From Onthophagus taurus (Eukaryota; Arthropoda; Insecta; Coleoptera; Scarabaeidae), in contig NC_091968.1 of NCBI RefSeq assembly GCF_036711975.1, positions 24,599,001 to 24,663,000 of the forward strand: DNA of 64,000 nt, read 5' to 3'. The position numbers and the translations under genes are program-made. Within the stretch, counting starts at the first letter, position 1, and each line of letters starts with the position of its first letter. This document shows, piece by piece, positions 54,500 to 64,000 of the stretch. The notes below the pieces were generated by a model. The model was not told where the DNA came from. It did not search any database and was given only the letters and a program-made list of their open reading frames with translations.

Positions 54500-55863
54500 A
54501 TGAGTAAAACAATTTCAATAATACTTAAATTACGTAAGTTATCGCAAATAATATGTTATTAATTAATTTATATCATTTTTTTAGTTTTATTTTCGTCAAT
54601 TTGTAACTCACAATACCATAGTGGCTGTGATCTTCCTCCACTACCCCAAAATGGATATCGTGTATTAACTGATAATCAAGATATACCTACATACCTACCA
54701 TATGCTAATGTACCATCAAAAACATCAATTTCAACTTTCTGTAATCCGGGGTATATACTAACAAATGGTCAAACAGATGGACTTTCATTCTGTTTCAATG
54801 GAAGATGGATTGGAGATTCAGTCGATAATATTTGCCAAAGTTAGATTATATATCCGAAATGAGAACAAAGTGTAAATTATTTATTTTAGCACAACAACCT
54901 ATGTTATCTTATTCGAAATATGTACAGCCTCAAGAAATAGGTCAATTTGAATTTGAATGTGGTGATGACAACTCTCCAAGACAATCCGATTTATTACCTT
55001 GGGATGTTTTTTTTACACAAGATGGTTTAACACAATGTTTAGGGAGTTTTATTTCTCCGAAACATATTTTAACTGGTAAAAAAGCTTTATTTATTTACTA
55101 CAAATCAATTTATTATAATTTATAATTTTTAGTTGCACATTGTTTTGTTGAAGATGAAACTGATGATATAGGTCTGATTCTGAATATTTTTAGAGTTGTT
55201 ATTAATCCTTTTGAAAATAAAGAAATCAGAGAGGTAAGATAACATTTAAATAAAAAAATTATTTGATTATACTATTATTTTTTTTAGATTGAAGGACTCT
55301 TTATTCACGACAATTATCGTGGAGGAAAACAAAATTACATGTTTGACATTGCCATTGCTACTGTACGAGATTTTGGGAATAATTTACAAATTAAACCTGC
55401 TTGTTTACTTAATGAACAAAATGGTTTCTTTGAAGACGATGTGGGAGTAACCTATGGAGTCCCAAACTATATCACACGGCCAATAGACTTATTTAACAAT
55501 ATTCCTAAATCATTTTCTGCGGTTCTTCATGATGAAACACGTTGTGAAGATGAATCTCCACAGGAAACTTTTCAAAGGTTTTATTCTCCAGATAAATTCT
55601 GTGCAACTTCTTTAGCGAAAAGTATTTCCTTTGTGCTGTGGGTAATAGGATTTTTTTATGAGAAATATTTTCTTGTAGGAATGTGTGGAATTGATGGAAG
55701 TGGCCTTTATAAAAGATTTGGCAATGAGTACTATTTAGGAGGTATTCTAACTGCTGCACAAGAAAGTCCCACTAAACCACAATGTGATGGTACCATACCT
55801 GCGATTTTCATAAATCTATCACGATATGTCAATTGGATACTAGACATTATAAATAACCAATAG
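54500..55863 (+). CDS. Secreted sushi plus trypsin-like serine protease homologue, copy 1
   Basis: Exons: 54500-54533, 54585-54839, 54890-55075, 55133-55233, 55288-55621 and 55679-55863 (TAG). All phases agree, giving 364 residues. Residues 1-20 are a signal peptide (MSKTISIILKLLLFSSICNS). Residues 26-95 form a sushi/CCP domain with four Cys (26, 64, 81, 95). The S1 protease-like domain follows: ISPKHILTVAHCF with His161, FDIAIATV with Asp212, and CGIDGSGLY at 306-314 where CxGDSGGP is expected. Aligned on the Cys and Asp, position 195 is Gly310 and the Ser is one residue late (Ser311), so I expect a non-catalytic homologue. Sushi plus S1 domains recall modular serine proteases of insect Toll and melanisation cascades; this role is inference. 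Confidence 0.85.
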
Positions 55864-55874
55864 AATTCATGAAG

Positions 55875-57250
55875 AATATTTCAAAAAAGTTAGTTTTTTT
55901 TTTGTTAAAATTAGTTGCGTTTTGGAATAAGAGATGTCGCTAATAAATACTTCAAATTATTTAGTGTTTTAATTTTTACTATTTTTCTTTAAATATTACA
56001 ATAATTATTAAGAATATCGTAATAATTCGAACATAAATTAATAAATTAGAATCAAAATTAATAAGAAAATAATATTTTTTTATTTAATTATCGTTTTATT
56101 TGTTAAAATTAGTTGCGTTTTGAAATAAGAGATGTCGCTAATAAATACTTCAAATTATTTAGTGTTTTAATTTTTACAATTTTTCTTTAAATATTACAAT
56201 GAAGATGGACACTTCAGTAGAAACCTTAGAAAAATACTCACATTTCAAAATTGTTCTACAAAAAGAATTAAATTAACTTAAGTAGTAGATAAAAGCCGAT
56301 TCTAGAACCTCCTCTTAGAACGTCAAAAATTCATCACATTTATAAGTAAACTGTAATGAACTAGAGCCACAATTAAAATAAGGTAAAGTCGTCGAATGAA
56401 TGGGATTAACGAATAGATAATTCAATAGTTGTAGATAAAATAATTTTTTTAATTGAATTTACATTTTATTTGTTAAAATTAGTTGCGTTTCGAAATAAGA
56501 GATGTCGCTAATAAATGCTTCAAATTATTTGGTGTTTTAATTTTTACTACTTTTATTTAATTATTAGAATAATTATTAACAATATCGTAATAATTCGAAG
56601 ATAAATTAATTACATACAGATTAATTACATAAAATAACATTTAGTTAAAGTTTTATTTATTATAATTCGTTGCATTTTGAAATAAGAGATGTCGCTTAAA
56701 ATATTTCAAATTATTCAGTGTTTTAATTTTTTAAATTTTTATTTAAATATCACTATAAATATTAACAATATTGTAATAATTCGAGGATAAATTAATTAGA
56801 ATCAAAATTAATTACATAAAATAATTTTTTTATTTAATTAAGGTTTTATTTGTTAAAATTAGTTACGTTTTGAAATAAGAGATGTCGCTAATAAATATTT
56901 CAAATTATTTAGTGTTTTAATTTTTACTATTTTTATTTAAATATTACAATAATTGTTAACAATATCGTAATAATTCGAAGATAAATTAATTAGAATCAAA
57001 ATTAATAACATAAAATAATTTTTTTTATTTAATTAACGTTTTATTTGTTAAAATTAGTTGCGTTTTGAAATAAGAGATGTCGCTAATAAATACTTCAAAT
57101 TTTTAGTATTTTAATTGTTACTATTCCTATTTAAATATTACAATAATTAATAACAATATTGTAATAATTCAAAGATAAACTAATTAGAATCAAATTTAAT
57201 TACACAAAATAAAATTTATTTGATTGACGTTTTAATCGTTAAATGTCACG
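55875..57250. repeat. 195-bp satellite, block 2
   Basis: The core AAATAAGAGATGTCGCTAAT or a close variant occurs near 55925, 56123, 56496, 56680, 56872 and 57065. A non-satellite insert at 56205-56440 (AACTGTAATGAACTAGAG, GTAAAGTCGTCGAATGAAT) is shared with 53365-53440 and 60105-60300, so these blocks were copied together. Confidence 0.92.
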
Positions 57251-58319
57251 TCGTTTATTTTTATTTGAACGTGACAACCGTGACAGATAGATAAGTTGGT
57301 AAAATAGATAATGTTTATTTTACGTTTATTTTATTTTATATTAATATAAACTTTAATTTAATTTATATAATTATTATTATAAACAATATATTTAATTAAC
57401 TTTGTATTATAAATTATATCTAATTAATTCATTGTATATTGAAAATTAATATTACTATTCAGCAAGAGATGTCGCTAGGTATTATTAATACGTGATGTTT
57501 CCTGCAAATTCTTTAAAATTTTATTCTAATTGATTTTAATTTATTATTGATTAATGATATTTATTTTATAATACTCTGTTTACCTCTATAATAAATCATT
57601 ACAAAAAAGGAGTTTTTATAATGACATTAAAAATATAATACGTTGGCAACTCTGAATTATGAACTTCTGTTGTGTTTGTTTATGTCATTCTGCATATTAA
57701 AGTGATTAAGTTAAAATTTGATGTGTTTGTCGTTGTTTAACATTTCGTTATTTAAATTTCTTGTGTATTAATTAAATCTGTTCTTATTATAAATCGCGAC
57801 GGTATCCAACAACACCTAAAAAACTTTATTAATTCAATTTTATTTCTAGAATGGTAAAAAAATAGATGCAAGTTGGAAGAATTCTTTGGATTTTGGTGTA
57901 ATTTAAGGACTTATATAAAAAAAACATTATGGTAGACTCGATTTCAGTAAGTTAAAGGTATTTGGAGAAAAACCGTGAGTTTTGAGATTACCAAAAGAAG
58001 AAAAATTGAAACCAAGAGCTATGGAAATGAGTGATAGGATATTTTGGAGCTGGCCACCGACTGTGGAATCCAAGAAATAATGAAATAGTAATATTTATAC
58101 GTATTTAAATTTTATTAAATTTTTCCTAGAAAAACAATCTCGCCATTTATAACAATTTATGGATTTTATTTATACCAACATATCTTAATTAATGCGTGAA
58201 CTTCCCAAAATATCACAGGATCAAGTTTTTTCTCCCCGTTTTTGGTATAAATATCGAAAATTTTCGTTAAAACATTTAATATTGTGTTGAAATCGAAAGG
58301 ATCCACCTAAATCCTGAAA
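57251..58319. other. 5' flank of serine protease homologue copy 2
   Basis: No gene is seen. The region is collinear with 53336-54499 and 61130-61958 and contains GCAAGAGATGTCGCTAGGTA at 57463 and CGTGATGTTTCCTGCAAATT at about 57491. TATAAA at 58246-58251 is the probable promoter for copy 2. Confidence 0.7.
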
Positions 58320-59384
58320 ATGAGTAAAACAATTTCAATAATACTTAAATTACGTAAGTTATCCCAAATAATATATTATTAATTAATTTACTAATATCAT
58401 TTTTTTTAGTTTTATTTTCATCAATTTGTAACTCACAATCGTATTCGAAACATCCACAGCGTCGAGAAATTAACTTAGAATGTGGTGTTGTCGACGAGGA
58501 GAACTCTTCAAAACAATCCGATTTATTACCTTGGGATGTTTTTTTTACAAAAAATGGTTTAACAGAATGTTTAGGGAGTTTAATTTCTCCAAAACATGTT
58601 TTAACTGGTACAAAAGCTCTATTTATTTATTACAAATTAATTTTTTATAATTTCTAATTTTTAGTTGCACATTGTTTTGCTGAAGATGAAACTGACGGTA
58701 TAGATCTGAATATTTTTAAAGTTGTTATTAATCCTTTTGGAAATAAACAAATCAGAGATGTAAGATAATACTTAAATAAAAAAGATTATTTCATTATATT
58801 TTTTTTTAGATTGAAAAAGTCTCTATTCACGAAAATTATCGTCCAGAAAAACAACATTATCTCTCTGACATTGCCATTGCTACTGTACGAAATTTTGGGA
58901 ATAATTTACAAATTAGACCTGCTTGTTTTGTTGATGATAAAAATGGTTTACTGAAAGGCGATGTGGGAGCAACCTATGGGGTCATAGACTATACAAACAT
59001 ATTCCAAATAGATCTATGGAAGAATATTCCTAAATCATTTTTTGTGGTGGTTCATGATGAAAAAAGTTGTGAAGATCAATCTCCACGGGACACTTTTGAA
59101 CTACTTCGTTCTCCAGATAAATTCTGTACAACGTCTCAATCGAAAAGTATTTCGTTTCTGCTGTGGGTAATAGGATGTTTTATGAGAAATATTTTGTTGT
59201 AGGAATGTGTGGAATTGATGGAAGTGGGTTTTATAAAAGAGTTGGCGATAAATACTATTTAGGAGGTGTTCTAGTTACTGCACAAATAAATCCCACTAAA
59301 CCAATATGTGATGGTGGAGTACCTACGTTTTTCACAAATATTTCACCATACTTCAGTTGGATAAAAGGCATTATAAGTAATTAA
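58320..59384 (+). CDS. Serine protease homologue, copy 2, sushi domain lost
   Basis: Exons: 58320-58353, 58410-58607, 58665-58759, 58810-59146 and 59203-59384 (TAA), all in phase, giving 281 residues. The signal peptide is the same (MSKTISIILKLLLFSSICNS), but it is followed at once by QSYSKHPQRREINLECG. A deletion has fused the signal-peptide end of exon 2 to the start of exon 3, removing the whole sushi domain and the intervening intron while keeping the frame. The S1-like domain keeps VAHCF and SDIAIATV and has CGIDGSGFY in place of CxGDSGGP, as in the other copies. The predicted product is a secreted, probably non-catalytic protease domain. Confidence 0.82.
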
Positions 59385-59389
59385 TAGAA

Positions 59390-61130
59390 TTCATGAAAAA
59401 TATTACATAAAAGTTTTATTTGTTAAAATTAGTTGCGTTTTGAAATAAGAGATGTCGCTAATAAATACTTCAAATTTCAAATTAATTTTTACTATTTTTA
59501 TTTAATTATTACAATAATAATAATAAATATCCTAATAATTCGAAGGTAAATTAATTAGAATCAAAATTAATTACATAAAATAAAAATTTTAAAAATATTA
59601 CATAAAAGTTTTATTTGTTAAAATTAGTTGCATTTCGAAATAAGAGATGTCGCTAATAAATACTTCAAATTATTTAGTGTTTTAATTTTTACAATTTTTA
59701 TTTAAATATTGCAGTAATTAATAACAATATCGTAATAATTCGGAGATTAATTAATTAGAATCAAAATTAATTATCTAAAATATCTTTTTTTATTTAGTTA
59801 ACGTTTTATATGTTAAAATTAATTGCGTTTCGAAATAAGAGATGTCGCTAATAAATACTTCAAATTATTTAATGTTTTAATTTTTACAATTTTTATTTAA
59901 ATATTACAATAATTAATAACAATATCGTAATAATTCGAAGATAAATTAATTAGAATCAAAATTAATAACAAAATAATTTTTTTTATTTAAATATCGTTTT
60001 ATTTGTTAAAATTAGTTGCGTTTCGAAATAAGAGATGTCGCTAATAAATACTTCAAATTATTTAGTGTTTTAATTTTTACTATTTTTCTTTAAATATTAC
60101 AATGAAGAGGGGCACTTCAGTAGAAACCTTACAAAAATACTCACGTGCCAAAATTATTCTACAAAAAGAATTAAATTAACTTACGTTAAAAAATTCATCA
60201 CATTTATAAGAAAACTGTAATGAACTAGAGAGACAATTAAAATAAGGTAAAGTCGTCGACTGAATGGGATTAACGAATAGATAATTCAATAGTTGTAGAT
60301 AAAATAATTTTTTTTATTTAATTAACATTTTATTTGTTAAAATTAGTTGCGTTTCGAAATAAGAGATGTCGCTAATAAATGCTTTAAATTTCAAATTATT
60401 TAGTGTTTTTATTTTTACTACTTTTATTTAATTATTACAATAATTATTAACAATATCGTATTAATTCGAAGATAAATTAATTACATATAGATTAATTACA
60501 TAAAATAACATTATTCATTTAGTTAAAGTTTTATTTATTGTAATTAGTTGCATTTTGAAATAAGAGATGTCGCTAATAAATATTTCAAATTATTCAGTGT
60601 TTTAATTTTTAAAATTTTTATTTAAATATCACTATAAATATTAATAATATTGTAATAATTCGAAGATGAATTAATTAGAATCAATATTAATTACATAAAA
60701 TAATTTTTTTATTTAATTAAGGTTTTATTTGTTAAAATTAGTTACATTTTGAAATAAGAGATGTCGCTAATAAATATTTCAAATTATTTAGTGCTTTAAT
60801 TTTTACTATTTTTATTTAAATATTACAATAAATATTAACAAAATTGTAATAATTCGAAGATAAATTAATTAGAATTAAAATTATTTACATAAAATAAAAT
60901 TTTTTATTTTATTAACATTTTAATGTTAAAATTAGTTACGTTTTGAAATAAGAGATGTCGCTAATAAATACTTGAAATTATTTATTGTTTTAATTTTTAC
61001 TATTTTTATTTAAATATTACAATAATTGTTAACAATATCGTAATAATTCGAAGATAAATTAATTAGAATCAAAATTAATTACATAAAATAAAATTTTTTA
61101 TTTGATTGACCTTTTAATCGTTAAATGTCA
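59390..61130. repeat. 195-bp satellite, block 3
   Basis: Cores near 59446, 59639, 59835, 60029, 60356, 60557, 60752 and 60946, mostly 193-201 bp apart. The longer gap between 60029 and 60356 contains the same insert as at 56205-56440 (GTAGAAACCTTACAAAAATA, GTAAAGTCGTCGACTGAATG). Confidence 0.92.
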
Positions 61131-61958
61131 CATCAGATAAGTTGGAAAAATAGATAACGTTTATTTTATTTAATTTATATTATTATTATAAACAACATAT
61201 TTAATTAACTTTATATTAAAAATTAATATAAAATTAATATAATAAAATTAATTCTGTGTATTGAAAATTAATATTATTATTCAGCAAGAGATGTCGCTAG
61301 GTATTATTAATACGTGATGTTTCCTGCAAATTCTTTAAAATTTTATTATAATTGATTTTTATTTAGTATTGATTAATGATATTTATTTACAAAAAAGGAG
61401 TTTTTATAGTGAAATTAAAGATATTATACGTTGGCAACTTTGAATTATGAAATTAAAACTTCTGTTGTGTTTGTTTGTCATTCTGCATATTTAAGTGATT
61501 AAGTTAAAATTTGATGTGTTTTTTGTTGTTTACAGTTCGTTATTTAAATTTCTTGTGTATTAATTAAATCTGTTCTTACCATAAATCGTATTTGGAGAAA
61601 AACTTTGGGTTTTGAGATTATTTTGAGATTTAAGAAAAATTGAAACCAAAAGCTTTGGAAATGAGATTGATAAGATATTTTAGAGCTGGCTACCGACTGT
61701 GGAATCTAAGCAATAATGAAATAGTAATATCTATACATATTTAAATTTGATTAAATTTTTCCTAGAAAAACAATCTCGCCATTTATAACAATTTATGGAT
61801 TTTATTTATAGCAACATATCTTTTAATTAATGCGTGGACTTCCCAAAATGGCACTGAATTAAGTTTTTTTCTCCTCGGTTTTGATATAAATATTGAAAAT
61901 GTTCGTTAAAATATTTAATATAGTGTTAAAATCGAAAGGATCCACCTAAATCCTGAAA
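61131..61958. other. 5' flank of serine protease homologue copy 3
   Basis: No gene is seen. The region is collinear with the flanks of copies 1 and 2, with deletions: about 150 bp present at 57785-57955 is missing here at about 61588. TATAAA lies at 61885-61890, and the initiator position has drifted (ATTTAATATAG). Confidence 0.7.
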
Positions 61959-63306
61959 ATGAGTCAAACAATTGCAATAATACTTAAATTACGTAAGTTA
62001 ACCCAAATAATATGTTATTAATTAATTTACTTATATCATTTTTTTTAGTTTTATTTTCATCAATTTGTAACTCACAACAAGACGGTGACTGTGTTCTTCC
62101 TCCACAACTCGAAAATGGATATCGTTTTTTAACTAATAATCAGGAGTACATACCACATGCTAGTGTTCCATTAGCAACGTCATTTAAAACTAGATGTAAT
62201 TCGGGGTATGTACTACCAAATGGTCAAACAGATGGAATGTCAATCTGTTTCGATGGAATATGGATTGGAAATTCAATCGATAATATTTGCCAAAGTTACA
62301 TTATATATCCAAAATAAGAACAAAGTGTAAATTATTTATTTTAGCACAACAACCTATATTATCTTATTCGAAATATCCACAGCCTCAGGAAATAGATCCG
62401 TTTAACTTAGAATGTGGTGTTGTCGACGATGAGAACTCTTCAAAACAATCCGTTTTATTACCTTGGGATGTTTTTTTAACAAAAAATGATGTAACAAGAT
62501 GTTTAGCGAGTTTTATTTCTCCGAAACACGTATTAACTGGTACAAAAGCTTTATTTATTTATTACAAATTAATTTTTTATAATTTATAATTTTTAGTTGC
62601 ACATTGTTTTTTTCCTCTAGATGAAATTGATGATATAGATCTGAACAGTTTTAAAATTCTTGTTAATCCTTTTGGAAATAAACAATTCAGAGAGGTAAGA
62701 TAATACTTAAATAAAAAAATTATTTGATTATATTTTTTTTTAGATTGAAAAAGTCTCTATTCACGAAAATTATCGTGGAGAAAAACAAAATTACACCTCT
62801 GACATTGCCATTGCTACTCTACGAGATTTTGGGAATAATTTACAAATTAGACCTGTTTGTTTTCTTGATGATCAACATGGTTTACGCAAAGACGATGTGG
62901 GAACAATCTATGGGATTCTAGACTTACCCAAAAGAAACTTATCGAACTTTAAATCATTTTCTGCGAATGTTGATGATGAAAAAAATTGTGAAGAGCAATC
63001 TTCACGGGAGTTTTTTGAAAAATTTTATTCTCCAGATAAATTCTGTACAACTTCTGAAGTGAAAAGTATTTCCTTTGTGCTCTGAGTAATAGGACTTTTT
63101 ATGAGAAATATTTTGTTGCAGCAATGTGTGGAATTGATGGAAGTGGGTTTTATAAAAGATTTGGCGATAAATACTATTTAGGAGGTATTCTAGTTTCTTC
63201 ACAAAAAAATCCCACTAAATCAATATGTGATGGTGGAGTATCTACGTTTTTCACAAATATTTCACCATATTTCAATTGGATACAAGACATTATAAGTAAT
63301 CAATAG
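61959..63306 (+). CDS. Secreted sushi plus trypsin-like serine protease homologue, copy 3
   Basis: Exons: 61959-61992, 62049-62294, 62345-62539, 62597-62694, 62744-63065 and 63122-63306 (TAG), all in phase, giving 359 residues. The domain order is as in copy 1: signal peptide (MSQTIAIILKLLLFSSICNS), sushi domain (DCVLPPQLENGYR to SIDNICQ, four Cys), then the S1-like domain. His is retained in VAHCF, Asp in TSDIAIATLRDF, and the active-site segment is CGIDGSGFYKRFGDKYYLGG. An in-frame stop lies in the predicted last intron (TGA at 63083-63085), which supports that intron being spliced out. The exon 3 to intron donor GTTACA is weak but required, because reading through meets a stop. Confidence 0.83.
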
Positions 63307-63319
63307 AATTCATGAAAAA

Positions 63320-64000
63320 TATTTCAAAAAAGTTAAAGTTCTATTTATTAAAATTAGTTGTATTTTGAAATAAGAGATGTCGCTAATAAATATTTCACAT
63401 TATTCAGTGCTTCAATTTTTACTGCTTTTATTTAAATATTATAACAATTACTAATTATATCTTAATAATTCGACGATAAATTAATTAGAATCAGAATTAA
63501 TTCCATAAAATAAAAATTTTTTATTTAGTTGCTTTATTTGTAAAAATTAGTTGCATTTTGAAATAAGAGATGTCGCTAATAAATATGTCAAATTTTACTT
63601 CAAGTTATTTAATGTTTTAATTTTTACTATTTTTATTTAAATATTACAACAATTATTAACAATATCGTAATAATTCGACGATAAATTGATTAGAATCAAA
63701 ATTAATAACATTAAATAATTTTTTTATTTAATTAACGTTTTAATTGTTAAAATTAATTGCATTTCGAAATAAGAGATGTCGCTAATAAATACTTTAAATC
63801 TCAAATTATTTAGTGTTTTAACTTTTACTATTTTTATTACATTATTACAATAATTATTAACAATATCGTAATAATTCGAAGATAAATTAATTAGAATCAA
63901 AATTAATTCCATAAAATAAAATTTTTTATTTAATAAAACTTTATATTTGTTAAAATTAGTTGTATTTTGAAATAAGAGATGTCGCTAATAAATATTTCAC
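63320..64000. repeat. 195-bp satellite, block 4, running off the window
   Basis: Cores near 63367, 63560, 63765 and 63970, spaced about 193-205 bp, each followed by AAATATTTCA or a variant. The array continues past the window edge. Confidence 0.92.

Noticed and set aside
55600-55700. Reading copy 1 straight through the last intron (adds FVLWVIGFFYEKYFLVG)
   Set aside because: In copies 2 and 3 the same segment shifts frame or contains a stop. A 56-57 nt intron with GTATTT donor and AG acceptor works in all three copies.

Overview
The window reads as AT-rich arthropod nuclear DNA, most likely from a beetle. This is inferred from short GT-AG introns (about 35-60 nt), an insect-type brinker gene, the gene set, an arthropod TCAGT initiator and dense Tc1/mariner, pogo and LINE debris; the species was not identified. 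About 60-70% of the window is repeats. The host genes form islands, and several carry introns inflated by repeats.

Layout. 1-2.4 kb holds a satellite-bearing element, followed by a Copia gag relic. 3.4-4.5 kb is a GC-richer island with one unassigned coding exon. 5.5-13.4 kb contains decayed transposons and a 225-bp higher-order tandem array. 14.3-24.4 kb (+) carries an MCC (mutated in colorectal cancers) homologue. One of its introns contains a stack of nested transposons: a LINE, a mariner-like element inside it, and a foldback MITE plus a Tigger/pogo element inside that. 24.85-27.5 kb has a duplicated 3' fragment of mRpL2, a palindromic 'CTAG' element and a dead pogo transposase. 28.6-29.5 kb (-) is mRpL2, divergent from a vinculin-family gene resembling serendipity-alpha (29.6-35.7 kb, +) whose large intron holds a 534-bp satellite. 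35.8-39.0 kb is Tc1/LINE debris and 39.6-40.5 kb (-) is Atg5. 41-44.9 kb is a 359-bp satellite. 44.9-47.4 kb is a brinker orthologue with a GC-rich upstream region containing two matches, 30 bp apart, to the Dpp-responsive Mad/Medea/Schnurri silencer consensus. 47.5-51.5 kb is more repeats and LINE fragments. 52.3-64 kb is a tandem cluster of three secreted sushi plus trypsin-like serine protease homologues, with a relic of a fourth, embedded in a 195-bp satellite.

Genes together. The MCC, mRpL2, serendipity-like, Atg5 and brinker genes are unrelated neighbours and there is no operon logic. mRpL2 and the serendipity-like gene share a 124-bp divergent promoter interval. The serine protease homologue cluster is the one clear gene family. 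All three copies keep the catalytic His and Asp, but the usual GDSGG is replaced by a form in which Ser is shifted by one residue, and one copy has lost its sushi domain through a deletion that fused two exons.

All exon models were made by eye from reading frame, splice signals and family similarity. No alignment or transcript data were used.
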